From the NCBI RefSeq assembly GCF_001705515.1, contig NZ_MDJS01000001.1, positions 1,302,001-1,366,000 of the forward strand: DNA of 64,000 nt, in the 5' to 3' direction. The notes below the pieces were generated by a model, which saw only the letters and a list, made by a program, of their open reading frames with translations, did not search any database and had not been told where the DNA came from. Positions 8,424 to 17,945 of this stretch are shown here, one piece after another. The stretch's first letter is position 1. The number at the start of each line of letters is the position of its first letter. The position numbers and the translations under genes are program-made. The DNA comes from Mucilaginibacter sp. PPCGB 2223. Lineage in GTDB: Bacteria > Bacteroidota > Bacteroidia > Sphingobacteriales > Sphingobacteriaceae.

Positions 8424-10886
8424 CTATTCGTAAAAATACACCCTTTTTACACGCTGTGAAACATTGGTGAGTATTTCGTAGGGTATGGTGTTGATTTGCC
8501 TGGCTAACTCCTCTATCTTGTATTCTTCGTTAAATACGATCACTTCGTCCCCTTCTTTTATTTCAATCTCGCTTACATCGATCATCGTCATATCCATCGA
8601 AATATTACCAACAGTTGGGGCCAGCACTCCCTTTACAAGCATTCGGCCAACACCGTTGCCAAATGCCCGGAGATAGCCATCGGCATAGCCGATACGTACA
8701 GTGGCAATTTTACCATCCTTCGTCAAACTGCCGTTACGGTTGTAGCCGATGGTATCGCCGGCCGCTACCTTTTTAACCTGCGATACGCTGGTTTTTAACG
8801 TAGCTACAGGCTGCAAAGGGCTAATTTCGTCCTTTATAGCGTTGTCGATACCGTAAAGGCCGATACCCAGCCGCACCATATCCAATTGCGCCACCGGCCA
8901 CCGTGTGATGGCCGAGGTATTGGCAATATGCCTGTCGAATTTATAGCCTACCGCCGCTTCTATCTGCCGGTAAGCTTTTTCGAAGCGGTTAAGCTGTTTT
9001 AGGGTGAAAGCATCGTGTATTTCGGCATCGCTCGCTACCAGGTGCGAAAATACCGACTGAATATGAACATATCGGTTATCTTCTATTAAATCGCAAAGCG
9101 TTTCTATCTCAAAACCCTCAAAACCTAAACGGTGCATCCCTGTATCTATTTTGATATGAATAGGATAGTTCAGCACTTTTTTAGCCTGCGCGAACTTCAC
9201 AAACTCATCGAACAGCGTAAAACTGTATATCTCCGGTTCGAGCTTAAACTCCACAAGTTTGTCAAAAGCCGATACTTCGGGATTAAGTACCACTACAGGC
9301 AATGTAATGCCTGCGTTGCGCAGGGCCACGCCTTCGTCTACATAAGCTACTGCAAGATAATCCACCTTGTTAAACTGCAACAGGTTCGCAACCTCAAAAC
9401 TGCCGCTGCCATATGAAAATGCTTTCACCATGGCCATGATCTTTACTCCCGGGGCCAGTTTGGAGCGGTAATAACTGAGATTATTCTGCAGCGCGTTAAG
9501 GTTGATCTCCAGTACCGTTTCGTGCGCTTTCTTAACCAGCGCCCGGCTTACCCGTTCAAACTCAAAGCTGCGCGAACCTTTGATCAGGATGGTCTCGTCG
9601 TCCAATTCCAGATCAGGTAATTTGACGAGCAAACTTTCAGTATCGGTAAAAAAATGCTTCTCAGGCACTTTAAAAATATCCTGGCGCTCCGAAATCGCTT
9701 TGCCCACGCCGATAAACTTGTCGATCTTTTTTTCGGTAAGTAAAGCAGCAACCTGGCCGTACAGTACACCCGGCTCCAGGCCCGATTGAAATATATCCGA
9801 AAGTATCAGCGTTCGTGTCGGGTGCTGGTTTTGCTGGTTTAAAAAATTCAGCGCGATCTCGAGCGATTGGATATCTGAGTTATACGAATCGTCGATAACC
9901 GAACAATTGTTAATCCCGTCTTTAAGCTCCATACGCATACTTACCGGCGCCAGGTGCTCCATCCGGTCGTCAATCAGTTCCGGCTCATAACCCAATGCCA
10001 GCAGCGTAGCCCAGCAGGTGATGGCATTCTCTACCGAAGCTTCATCTACAAAAGGTACCAGGCATTCAATCTCCTTTTCCTGGTAGCGTGCCCGCAGATA
10101 GAACTTATTGGCGATAATGGTTTCGCTGAAAACGTGCAGGTCGGCCTCCGCCTTATCCTGGCTCCAGGTGAAGTGCTTTTTACCCGGTTTATCGCCTTTA
10201 TAACCTACAAGCGTATCATATTTATAAACAACCAGGTCGCAATGAGCAAATAGTTTAAGTTTTTCCTCCAACTTTTGTTCGGCACTGCTGAAACCTTCGT
10301 TATGTGCTGCACCCATGTGGGTTAACACGCCTATCGTGGGTTTGATCATCACTTCCAACCGTTCCATTTCGCCAGTGGTGGATATACCCGCCTCAAATAT
10401 GCCAAGCGTATGCATATCATTCATCTGCCATAACGAAAGAGCCACCCCCAACTGCGAGTTAAAGCTTTTAGGATTACGCACAATTTTCTGATCGTGGTAC
10501 ATCAGCTGGTATAGCCATTCTTTTACAATGGTTTTACCATTACTACCCGTAACACCTATCACATCATAATTAAAACGCGAACGTTGATACGCGGCCAGGG
10601 TTTGTAAAGCTTTCAGTACATCGTCAACCAGCAGGAAATTGGCCTCAGCCATGTCACCGTCAGGTATTGTACTGACCACAAAGTTGCGTACGCCGGCTTT
10701 ATAAACCTCCGGGATAAACTCATGACCATCCCTCCTGTCTTTTAATGCAAAAAACAGCGAAATGCCCGGGCTGCCGATCTTACGACTATCGGTAAGCAGG
10801 ATGCCGATGCTCGTTTCATGCGCAATAATGCCTTTAGCTCCGATAATCTGTTGTATTTGCGTGATAGGATATTGGTTGCTCAACAT
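8424..10886 (-). CDS. Bifunctional UDP-MurNAc-tripeptide:D-Ala-D-Ala ligase / alanine racemase
   Basis: 820 residues from the ATG at 10886; a TTG 15 nt upstream in frame is less likely. The N-terminal half (about 1-460) is MurF, which adds D-Ala-D-Ala to the peptidoglycan precursor; its ATP-binding loop is TGSNGKT. The C-terminal half is a PLP alanine racemase, with the PLP lysine at about residue 488 (MVKAFSYGSG) and the active-site segment GYADGYLR. The fusion places D-Ala supply and use in one cytoplasmic protein and is known from Bacteroidota. Both halves look complete. Confidence 0.95.
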   Translation of the reverse strand: MLSNQYPITQIQQIIGAKGIIAHETSIGILLTDSRKIGSPGISLFFALKDRRDGHEFIPEVYKAGVRNFVVSTIPDGDMAEANFLLVDDVLKALQTLAAYQRSRFNYDVIGVTGSNGKTIVKEWLYQLMYHDQKIVRNPKSFNSQLGVALSLWQMNDMHTLGIFEAGISTTGEMERLEVMIKPTIGVLTHMGAAHNEGFSSAEQKLEEKLKLFAHCDLVVYKYDTLVGYKGDKPGKKHFTWSQDKAEADLHVFSETIIANKFYLRARYQEKEIECLVPFVDEASVENAITCWATLLALGYEPELIDDRMEHLAPVSMRMELKDGINNCSVIDDSYNSDIQSLEIALNFLNQQNQHPTRTLILSDIFQSGLEPGVLYGQVAALLTEKKIDKFIGVGKAISERQDIFKVPEKHFFTDTESLLVKLPDLELDDETILIKGSRSFEFERVSRALVKKAHETVLEINLNALQNNLSYYRSKLAPGVKIMAMVKAFSYGSGSFEVANLLQFNKVDYLAVAYVDEGVALRNAGITLPVVVLNPEVSAFDKLVEFKLEPEIYSFTLFDEFVKFAQAKKVLNYPIHIKIDTGMHRLGFEGFEIETLCDLIEDNRYVHIQSVFSHLVASDAEIHDAFTLKQLNRFEKAYRQIEAAVGYKFDRHIANTSAITRWPVAQLDMVRLGIGLYGIDNAIKDEISPLQPVATLKTSVSQVKKVAAGDTIGYNRNGSLTKDGKIATVRIGYADGYLRAFGNGVGRMLVKGVLAPTVGNISMDMTMIDVSEIEIKEGDEVIVFNEEYKIEELARQINTIPYEILTNVSQRVKRVYFYE

Positions 10887-10943
10887 GGGCTCTAATTTCA
10901 AGATATTTATATCAATACAAGAATTTTAGCGAATTTTGGTTTG

Positions 10944-11426
10944 ATGGAGTTTAAACCGGTGCCTGCTAAAATTACCGATCCGAAAGTTGGTTTAACCAAG
11001 GCTGAGCACTATTGTGCTTACCAGGAACGTTCGCAGCAGGAAGTGCGCAACAAACTATACGACTGGGGCCTGTACCCTCGTGATGTGGAGCAGATTCTCA
11101 GTACGCTGATCGAAAATAATTTTTTAAGCGAGGAACGTTTTGCCAAAGCCTATGTACAAGGCAAATTTAACCAGAAAGGCTGGGGCCGCATTAAAATAAA
11201 ACAGGGATTGAAGCTAAAAAGAGTGCCCGATGTATTGATCCGCAAGGCTTTATCAATTATCGATACTGATGCTTACGAGCAAGCGCTCAAACACACTTTA
11301 GAAAAGAAAGCCCGGCTCCTTAATGAGAAAAACGCTTATAAGCGCAATTATAAATTGCAGCAATATGCCCTGAACCGTGGTTTTGAAAGCGAACTTGTAG
11401 CGGATATGTTAAAGGATTTAGAGTAA
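10944..11426 (+). CDS. recX: Regulatory protein RecX
   Basis: 160 residues from the ATG at 10944; a TTG directly before it is also in frame. Repeated three-helix RecX motifs are visible: 'AEHYCAYQERSQQEVRNKL', 'LIENNFLSEERFAKAYV' and 'GRIKIKQGLKLK'. RecX binds RecA filaments and limits recombinase activity. recA is not adjacent. The gene is divergent from murF-alr across a gap of 57 bp. Confidence 0.92.
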   Translation: MEFKPVPAKITDPKVGLTKAEHYCAYQERSQQEVRNKLYDWGLYPRDVEQILSTLIENNFLSEERFAKAYVQGKFNQKGWGRIKIKQGLKLKRVPDVLIRKALSIIDTDAYEQALKHTLEKKARLLNEKNAYKRNYKLQQYALNRGFESELVADMLKDLE

Positions 11427-11550
11427 TAGGCTGCTTCTGCCACTTTATTGTCAAAACAACAGCGATTGTAACATATCGGCTATCCGGCAATAATTCAGGT
11501 CATTGTTCGCTAAATTGGTGCGAACTAATGATTACTCCCTTATCCTTACA

Positions 11551-13836
11551 ATGCAAATCAAACCTGTTATCACTTTTTTGTTCCTGTTCATCGCGCTAAG
11601 CATACACCCTGTTTTTGCCCAGCGCGATAACGCTACCATTTCGGGCAAGATAGTCTCGGCAGCTAACCAGCAACCTTTGCACGCGGTGAGCATCAGCATC
11701 AATAAAAAGGGTGTCGGCACGGCTACTAACAGCAGCGGGCAGTTTTTGCTGATCATTCCTCCGGCTAATTTTAACGATACGTTAAGGATATCCTATATCG
11801 GTTTCCAAACCCAGTTTTTACCAATAGCCGGGCTGATGAACGGTCAGCCGCTTAACATCGCACTTAAGCCAAACAATACCCAGTTAAAAGAAGTGAATAT
11901 CGCCTATCACGATCCGCTACAGATCATCCAGAAAGCAATGGATCGCATCGCTAAAAATTACATCAACCACCCGCATATTACCCGTGGCTTTTACCGGATG
12001 TATACTGCCAATGGCGGTATCCCGCTCGAACTATCGGAGGCAGTATTCGATATTTACAACTTTGGCTACGCTGATAAACGGGCCGATGCATTTAAGCTGA
12101 TCAAGGCGCGCGATCAGAAAAACCAGCGCGACCTGCGCTCGCTCGAAGTTGGCCAAAAGCCAAACACCATATTTAACTACGACGTGGTGAACCATTTGAT
12201 GAGCAGTGGTTTTTTAAGCGAGCGCGGAATGGCCAAACATCATTTTGAAGTGACCGACGTGACCGATGTTAAAGGTTATACGGCTTATGAGATCAGCTTT
12301 CGAGAAAATGAGAATGCCGGCGGCGAAACTTACCGCGGCAAATTTTATGTGGATACTAAAACTTATGCCTTTATTTATTTTGACTATGGCTTAAGTCCGA
12401 AAGCGCTGGCTGGTGATGAGCTCGGCAATTTTTCAGATCATATACTTGCCGGCATAGATGGGATAAAGATCACTTTAAAGCATGATCGCACTGCCGTAGG
12501 TTACCAGAAAGTCGGCGAAAAGTGGGTATTATCTGATGTAGTCGGTAGTGATGTGCTCGACGTCAGCAATCCCGAGTTAAAGATCAACCAGGTTGCCAGC
12601 ATCAGGTTCAATTACCAGGTAACGTCGGTAGACACAGCTCAAAACGAATCGTTTAACAATAAACTCGGCCGCCGCGAGAACATTAACGACCATAACAGCA
12701 GCGAAGGCGAAGAGTTCTGGAAGGATTATAACATTCTGTTGTCCGATTTTAACACCGAAGATATTTTTAAATACATTAAAGCGGTAAACAGCCAAACCAA
12801 ACTGAAAGACAAGTTTGAAGAAAAATTACACAAGCTTCCTGCTGATACGGTACAAAGGCTTGACGCACTATTGAAATTTTATCATGATAACGGGCAATTT
12901 AACGGCGCTGCCCTGATCCAAAGCAAAGGCAGGATCTTGCTCAATAAAAGTTATGGCTATGCCGATAAGGAAACCAAAGTCACCAGCGACAACCACACAG
13001 CTTACCGGATTGGCCCTGTGAGCCAAACTTTCACGGCCATCATTATCAGCCAGTTGATTAAGGAAGGAAAGCTTGCTTTGAATGCCCCAATCAAAACATA
13101 TATCCCATATTACACCAACGGGGACGAGACTATCGAACAACTGTTAACCAATAAATCGGGCATACCCGATTATTTGAATAACGCAACTTACAAGCAACAG
13201 GTATTCAGTCAATCGTTCACGCCAAAACAAATGGTGATCAATTTTTGCAGTGATACATTGAACTTTAAAAACGGTACCTCTTTCGAGTATAGTAATTCGA
13301 ATTTCATAGTACTCGCCGCCATTGCCGAAGAAGTAAGCGGCAAACCTTTTGCAACACTGTTACAAGAAAGAATATTTGCGCCGGTGCAAATGACGGATAC
13401 TTATTTTGGCGCTCCGAAAACCAATAATATCCACCCGGCTAAAGGTTACGTGAACGAACAGCCTGAAAGTGTTGATGATGTTGCCAATCAGGCAGGTGCC
13501 GGCGGTATATCATCTTCGGCTGAAGATATGCTCAAATACCATGAAGCTTTACGCACCGATAAGCTGCTGACCACAACACAAAAGGCCGAAATGCTGAAAC
13601 AACGCGAAGAATTTAAGGACAACGGCGCCTGGTACGGCTATGGCTGGATGATTGATAAAAGTGCTTTTGATGCTTCAAAGAAACACGTTATTACGTATTA
13701 TTCGGGTACCGACCTGGGTTTTTCGGCAATGTTTGCGCGGCAGGAAGACAGTGATACCTGCATCATCCTACTTAATAATAACGCCGATTTCCCACGATAC
13801 GACATGACCGACCTGTTATTGAATATGGTAAATTAA
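11551..13836 (+). CDS. CarboxypepD-regulatory protein with a degenerate serine-hydrolase (class C beta-lactamase-like) domain
   Basis: 761 residues from the ATG at 11551, which gives a clear signal peptide ending 'HPVFAQ'; an upstream TTG at 11503 is rejected. Residues about 25-110 form a CarboxypepD_reg-like domain. A middle domain (about 125-400) is common in Bacteroidota cell-surface proteins. The C-terminal third (about 430-761) has the beta-lactamase/PBP4-like fold pattern. The expected Ser-x-x-Lys is replaced by Pro489-Val-Ser-Gln492, while the second motif Tyr580-Ser-Asn582 remains. The third motif reads YSGTDLGF rather than HxGxxxGF. It is therefore probably not a classical serine hydrolase and may bind ligand. 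Periplasmic or surface location is expected. Confidence 0.85.
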   Translation: MQIKPVITFLFLFIALSIHPVFAQRDNATISGKIVSAANQQPLHAVSISINKKGVGTATNSSGQFLLIIPPANFNDTLRISYIGFQTQFLPIAGLMNGQPLNIALKPNNTQLKEVNIAYHDPLQIIQKAMDRIAKNYINHPHITRGFYRMYTANGGIPLELSEAVFDIYNFGYADKRADAFKLIKARDQKNQRDLRSLEVGQKPNTIFNYDVVNHLMSSGFLSERGMAKHHFEVTDVTDVKGYTAYEISFRENENAGGETYRGKFYVDTKTYAFIYFDYGLSPKALAGDELGNFSDHILAGIDGIKITLKHDRTAVGYQKVGEKWVLSDVVGSDVLDVSNPELKINQVASIRFNYQVTSVDTAQNESFNNKLGRRENINDHNSSEGEEFWKDYNILLSDFNTEDIFKYIKAVNSQTKLKDKFEEKLHKLPADTVQRLDALLKFYHDNGQFNGAALIQSKGRILLNKSYGYADKETKVTSDNHTAYRIGPVSQTFTAIIISQLIKEGKLALNAPIKTYIPYYTNGDETIEQLLTNKSGIPDYLNNATYKQQVFSQSFTPKQMVINFCSDTLNFKNGTSFEYSNSNFIVLAAIAEEVSGKPFATLLQERIFAPVQMTDTYFGAPKTNNIHPAKGYVNEQPESVDDVANQAGAGGISSSAEDMLKYHEALRTDKLLTTTQKAEMLKQREEFKDNGAWYGYGWMIDKSAFDASKKHVITYYSGTDLGFSAMFARQEDSDTCIILLNNNADFPRYDMTDLLLNMVN

Positions 13837-13842
13837 AACAAG

Positions 13843-13873
13843 AAAGCCTGCTGACTACGGGTCGACAGGCTTT
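13843..13873. terminator. Hairpin between convergent genes
   Basis: An 8-bp stem (AAAGCCTG / CAGGCTTT) with a 15-nt loop has A-rich DNA on the left and T-rich DNA on the right. It lies between converging genes and could end transcription in both directions. Confidence 0.6.
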
Positions 13874-13894
13874 GTATCTTGTGTTTAGAGCTGT

Positions 13895-14782
13895 TTACTT
13901 TAAATATCCGTTAAAAAAGTCGATGGTACGTTTCCAGGCCAGTTCGGCGGCAACTTTATCATAGCGCGGCGTGGTATCATTGTGAAAACCATGGTTGGCG
14001 TTCTCATAAATATAGGCATCATACTTTTTGCCGTTAGCTTTCAGGGCGGCTTCATAAGCGGGCCAGCCGCCGGTTATGCGGGTATCTAGCGAGGCATAGT
14101 GCAGTAACAGTGGTGCATGTATTTTGGGCACATCGTCGGCCGTTGGCTGTGCACCGTAAAACGGTACGGCTGCGGCCAGATCGGGCAAGCGCACCGCCAT
14201 TTGATTGGCAATACCACCACCGAAACAGAAGCCCACTACCCCTATCCTGCCATTGCAATCTTTATTTTGTTTCAGATAGTCGAAAGCGGCGATAAAATCT
14301 TCCAGCATTTCGGCCGAACTGCGTTTGGCCTGCATGGCGCGGCCTTCATCATCATTACCAGGATAGCCGCCAAGGGGTGTAAGCGCATCTGGCGCTAAGG
14401 TGATAAAACCAGCCAAAGCTGCCCTGCGGGCGACGTCTTCGATGTAGGGGTTCAATCCTCGGTTCTCATGCACTACCACAATGCTGCCTAATTTGCCCTT
14501 GGCATCTTTGGGTTTTGAAAGCAAGCCCTTAATATTGCCGCCTCCTTTTGGCGATGGGTAAGTGATATAACCGGATTCGAGACGGGTATCATCCGCTTTT
14601 ATCTGGACATTATTCTGGTAATCGGGCATTAAAAAACTCAGCAATGCGGGCACGGTAAGTCCGCCAACGGCGTATAAGGACAGCTTTTGCACAAAGGAAC
14701 GGCGGTCGATACGGCTGTGCGCGTAGTCGTCGTACAGGTCGAACACCTCCTGTTTAACGTCTTCTTTTCTGATCTCGCTCAT
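13895..14782 (-). CDS. Dienelactone hydrolase family protein with Tat-type signal
   Basis: 295 residues from the ATG at 14782; a TTG 21 nt upstream is also open. A twin-arginine motif (R27-R28, '[10 protein letters not shown]') precedes a short hydrophobic stretch, suggesting Tat export or anchoring, with a cytoplasmic tail longer than usual for a Tat signal. The hydrolase domain (about 65-295) has the nucleophile motif GFCFGG, where Cys is the dienelactone-hydrolase nucleophile, an Asp in 'LDTRITGG' and a His in 'HGFHND', a complete triad. Substrate is unknown. Confidence 0.9.
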   Translation of the reverse strand: MSEIRKEDVKQEVFDLYDDYAHSRIDRRSFVQKLSLYAVGGLTVPALLSFLMPDYQNNVQIKADDTRLESGYITYPSPKGGGNIKGLLSKPKDAKGKLGSIVVVHENRGLNPYIEDVARRAALAGFITLAPDALTPLGGYPGNDDEGRAMQAKRSSAEMLEDFIAAFDYLKQNKDCNGRIGVVGFCFGGGIANQMAVRLPDLAAAVPFYGAQPTADDVPKIHAPLLLHYASLDTRITGGWPAYEAALKANGKKYDAYIYENANHGFHNDTTPRYDKVAAELAWKRTIDFFNGYLK

Positions 14783-14885
14783 AGGTATAATGGTTTTACT
14801 CAAATATAGCGAATTTTCAACCCATCAAATTAATTACCTGGCGTTCAAATCTACACAAAGACTTTTTAGGCAACGCCATACCCTT

Positions 14886-15587
14886 TCAACGGTTGTTTGC
14901 AAATACCGTTAAAAATCCCATCAATTCCATTACCCGTAAAAACTCCGCTTGTAATGGCGCTTTGATGTGCAGGGCCAGTCCATTAACCGGATGTATAAAG
15001 CTTAACTCAGAAGCATGCAAAAGCATAGTTTCTATTTGCCAGCGTTCTTTAAACAGTTTGTTTTGCTTATTACAACCATGGGTACGATCGCCAATAATGG
15101 GGTGAAATATATGTGCAAAATGCTTGCGCAACTGGTGCATACGCCCGGTAGCAGGTTTAGCTTCAACCAGCGAATAACGCGATGTAGGGTGCTTGCCCAA
15201 AGGCACATCCAGTTCGGCGCGGTTTAAAGTTCGATAAGCAGTGAAAGCATCCTGCAATACTCCATCATCGCGCCGCAGCGGATAATCAATCTCCCCGGCA
15301 TCAAGCGAGTGTCCTCGTACTATGGCCAGGTATTTTTTATCGACCCTGCCGTCCATAAAAGCCTGCTGCATGGCAATCTCGGTATCCTTATCCAGGGCAA
15401 ACAGCAACACCCCGGCAGTCTTGCGGTCGAGCCGGTGAACGGGGTATACCTTTTGCCCTATTTGGTCGCGCAATAGCTGCAGGGCAAACTCGCCGGCATC
15501 CGCAGCTATCGGTGACCGGTGCACCAGCAAACCATGCGGTTTATTGATGGCTATCAGGTGGTTATCGTGGTAAATTATATCCAGCAT
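14886..15587 (-). CDS. RluA-family pseudouridine synthase (TruC-like)
   Basis: 233 residues from the ATG at 15587 ('MLDIIYHDNHLIAINKP'); a longer frame to 15686 has no typical start sequence. The catalytic motif HRLDRKTAG contains the essential Asp, and 'RGHSLDAGEIDYPL' and 'TGRMHQLRKHF' are conserved family blocks. The lack of an S4 domain and the length fit TruC, which modifies U65 of tRNA, better than RluC/RluD; the exact target is inference. Confidence 0.88.
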   Translation of the reverse strand: MLDIIYHDNHLIAINKPHGLLVHRSPIAADAGEFALQLLRDQIGQKVYPVHRLDRKTAGVLLFALDKDTEIAMQQAFMDGRVDKKYLAIVRGHSLDAGEIDYPLRRDDGVLQDAFTAYRTLNRAELDVPLGKHPTSRYSLVEAKPATGRMHQLRKHFAHIFHPIIGDRTHGCNKQNKLFKERWQIETMLLHASELSFIHPVNGLALHIKAPLQAEFLRVMELMGFLTVFANNR

Positions 15588-15695
15588 AGTAACAGTTGTT
15601 GCCGCGAAGTTAAAACATGTAGCTTTTATAAGCGTTATACCACAATAATTGAAAGGATTATTTACTTTTAAACCCAATTTAAACACCTGCTTATT

Positions 15696-16283
15696 ATGAA
15701 AAAGTTGACCATCACTTTAGCGATATTATTAACTACTGCGGTATTCGCCGCGGCGCAAACGCTACCGTCGTTCCAGTTTGGGGTGAAAGGCGGCGTTAAT
15801 TTGTCGCAGTTTTCGACCAGCGGCACTTTTAACAGCGATAACCGCGCCGGTTACCTGGCCGGTTTCTGGGCGCGCATAGGCGCTTTGGGCCTCAACCTGC
15901 AGCCCGAGCTTTACTATACCAGTAAAGAGGCTACCTTTAACAGCGCCGCTAACGAAACAAGTAAAGTAACCATCAACAGCATCGATTTCCCGGTTTTGGT
16001 GGGATTGAAATTTGGCGCGCTGGGCATTGGCGGGCGCATCAACACCGGCCCGCTGGCTTCGTTTATTATCGATAAAAATCAAAGTTTCGGCACGGCGGCG
16101 TCAAACGCGGTAACCTTGCACTTTAAAGATCAGGCCTACGCCTGGCAGTTCGGCGCAGGCCTGGATATCATGAAGCTATCTGTCGATCTGCGTTATGAAC
16201 TTGGATTGACCAACTTAGCCAATAACGGTTACGACCAGAAGCTTAACCTGTTTAATGTCAGCTTAGCTTATCGTTTGTTTTAA
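15696..16283 (+). CDS. Outer-membrane beta-barrel (PorT-like) protein
   Basis: 195 residues: signal peptide (about 1-20, ending 'AAAQ'), then alternating hydrophobic strands and a final 'NVSLAYRLF' with a C-terminal Phe, as in outer-membrane barrels. 'FGVKGGVNLSQFS' is a common opening of the PorT/outer_membrane_beta-barrel family of Bacteroidota. It is followed after 1 bp by the TfoX gene. Role unknown beyond outer-membrane location. Confidence 0.85.
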   Translation: MKKLTITLAILLTTAVFAAAQTLPSFQFGVKGGVNLSQFSTSGTFNSDNRAGYLAGFWARIGALGLNLQPELYYTSKEATFNSAANETSKVTINSIDFPVLVGLKFGALGIGGRINTGPLASFIIDKNQSFGTAASNAVTLHFKDQAYAWQFGAGLDIMKLSVDLRYELGLTNLANNGYDQKLNLFNVSLAYRLF

Positions 16284-16284
16284 C

Positions 16285-16641
16285 ATGCGCCAATACAACG
16301 AACAGCTTGCCGACCGTTTACGCGAAGCTTTAGCCGACCTGCCACAGGTTGAAGAAAAGGTGATGTTTAGCGGTGTAAGCTTTTTAGTGAACGGCAAAAT
16401 GTGCATCAATGTAAGCCACGATGAACTGATGTGCCGCATTGGCCGCCAGGAAGCCGAAAAATGCGTTGAAGAAAATGGCTGCCGACAGATGATGATGCGC
16501 GGCAAGCCCATGCGCGATTTTGTGATGGTGAGCGAAGAAGGCTATCGTACTAAAAAACAGCTTGACCACTGGATCAACCTTTGCCTGGCATTTAACAAAC
16601 AGGCAAAGGCATCGCCCAAAAAGAAAAAGAAAACCGAATAA
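16285..16641 (+). CDS. TfoX N-terminal domain protein
   Basis: 118 residues with the TfoX-N fold pattern ('VEEKVMFSGVSFLVNGKMC', 'MRGKPMRDFVMV') and a Lys-rich tail. The domain is the N-terminal half of the competence regulator TfoX, but stand-alone versions like this have no established function. Its stop codon directly abuts the ATG of the next gene, so the two are probably translated from one mRNA. Confidence 0.85.
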   Translation: MRQYNEQLADRLREALADLPQVEEKVMFSGVSFLVNGKMCINVSHDELMCRIGRQEAEKCVEENGCRQMMMRGKPMRDFVMVSEEGYRTKKQLDHWINLCLAFNKQAKASPKKKKKTE

Positions 16642-17619
16642 ATGCGTAAAACCTTGTTGTCGGTAATTTTTATTACGCTTTGCGCGGGTTGCTTTGCGCA
16701 GATAACCATCGGCTTAACCGGTAAACCAGACACCTCATTCAACATCAACAGCGATTATAAAAAGAACATCAAAAAGTACCCTTTTATCCGGATGGTGCCT
16801 GATAGCATGCCGGCATCAGTTGCTCAAAAGCAAAATATCACCTATTGCAATAACGGCAAACGTGATCTGCAACTGGATGTATTTTATCCGAAAAATATAA
16901 AAAAAGCGGCACCTGCTGTCCTGATCATCTTCGGCGGCGGCTGGCGATCGGGTAACCGCGCTATGCATTATCCTTTAGCCGAACATCTGGCCGCGTTAGG
17001 TTATGTTTGCTTTACAGCTGATTATACCCTGTCGACCGAGGCGCTTTACCCTGAAGCGGTTTATAATTTAAAAGCCGCCTTACGCTGGATACGCGCCAAT
17101 GCCAAACCATACCATATCGATGCCAACCAGGTAAGCGCCTTAGGGTTTTCGGCAGGCGGCGAGCTGGCTGCATTTTTAGGTGCAACCAACGGCGACCCCA
17201 AGTTTGAAGGCAATGAAGGCAATGCCAAATACAGCAGCCGGGTTAACGCCGTGGTTGATATCGACGGAACTTTATCATTTGTTCACCCCGAATCGGGCGA
17301 GGGCGATGACAGCAAGAACATTTCGGCGGCCACCTATTGGTTCGGCTACTCTAAAAAAGATAATATAGCATTGTGGACGGATGCTTCGCCGCTAAGCCAT
17401 GCAGGCAAAACCGCACCGCCTTATGTGTTTATTAACAGTGCTATCGACCGGATGCATGCCGGGCGCAACGATTTTATCAGGATATTGGACGAAAACCACA
17501 CCTACAGCGAGATGCATGCTATCCCCGGCACACCACACACCTTTTGCCTCTATTACCCCTGGTTTGATGAAACGGTAAAGTATATCGACAGTTTTTTTAA
17601 GAGGGTTTACCAATTATAA
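16642..17619 (+). CDS. Secreted alpha/beta hydrolase (esterase/lipase, BD-FAE-like)
   Basis: 325 residues with a signal peptide (about 1-20, ending 'CFAQ'). The oxyanion segment 'IFGGGWRSGN' and the nucleophile elbow GFSAGG are those of BD-FAE/esterase-lipase enzymes. Near the C-terminus, an Asp in 'INSAIDRMHAGR' and a His in 'PGTPHTF' can complete the triad. Probable periplasmic carbohydrate esterase or lipase; the substrate is not identifiable. The start abuts the TfoX stop. Confidence 0.88.
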   Translation: MRKTLLSVIFITLCAGCFAQITIGLTGKPDTSFNINSDYKKNIKKYPFIRMVPDSMPASVAQKQNITYCNNGKRDLQLDVFYPKNIKKAAPAVLIIFGGGWRSGNRAMHYPLAEHLAALGYVCFTADYTLSTEALYPEAVYNLKAALRWIRANAKPYHIDANQVSALGFSAGGELAAFLGATNGDPKFEGNEGNAKYSSRVNAVVDIDGTLSFVHPESGEGDDSKNISAATYWFGYSKKDNIALWTDASPLSHAGKTAPPYVFINSAIDRMHAGRNDFIRILDENHTYSEMHAIPGTPHTFCLYYPWFDETVKYIDSFFKRVYQL

Positions 17620-17639
17620 TAGCCGCCGGGAGCAGGTTG

Positions 17640-17882
17640 TCACGAATAATAAAAGGCTTTAGGATGAGGGCGCGTTGATCCCTGGGGCAAGCCATGTATG
17701 GTGTGAAAATTATAACTGGTAACCGGGAAGCCACCGTTTGTACCGGGTGTTTTGTGTGTACTTATCACAATAGACTCATGGATATTGGGATTAGTACCGC
17801 CGGCTATGCTTATGATATGAAGCTGCATGGGCTGCCAGGGCTTTTTGGCCAGGTTTGCTTTCGGGGAATCAGTTTTTTTCAT
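17640..17882 (-). CDS. Small hypothetical protein (80 aa)
   Basis: An ATG-initiated 80-residue frame that I do not recognise. It is rich in His, Pro, Thr and Ser, with no signal peptide or membrane segment. A possible promoter lies just upstream (17902-17930), and it fills an otherwise empty gap between two convergent genes. A 77-codon frame on the opposite strand overlaps it, so coding on this strand is uncertain. Confidence 0.35.
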   Translation of the reverse strand: MKKTDSPKANLAKKPWQPMQLHIISIAGGTNPNIHESIVISTHKTPGTNGGFPVTSYNFHTIHGLPQGSTRPHPKAFYYS

Positions 17883-17901
17883 TCAGGGGAAATTGAAAGA
17901 T

Positions 17902-17930
17902 TAAAGTTACAATTTTTCCGGGAGTAGCAA
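17902..17930 (-). promoter_or_regulatory. Possible promoter of the 80-aa gene
   Basis: On the minus strand, CTTG/TTG at 17930-17928 is followed by 18 nt and TAACTTTA (17909-17902), one mismatch from TAnnTTTG. The start codon is 19 nt downstream. Confidence 0.3.
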
Positions 17931-17945
17931 GCTGCTCATTTCCAA

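Noticed and set aside
17694..17927. 77-codon plus-strand frame
   Set aside because: It overlaps the 80-aa minus-strand frame, which has a better promoter; neither is certain.
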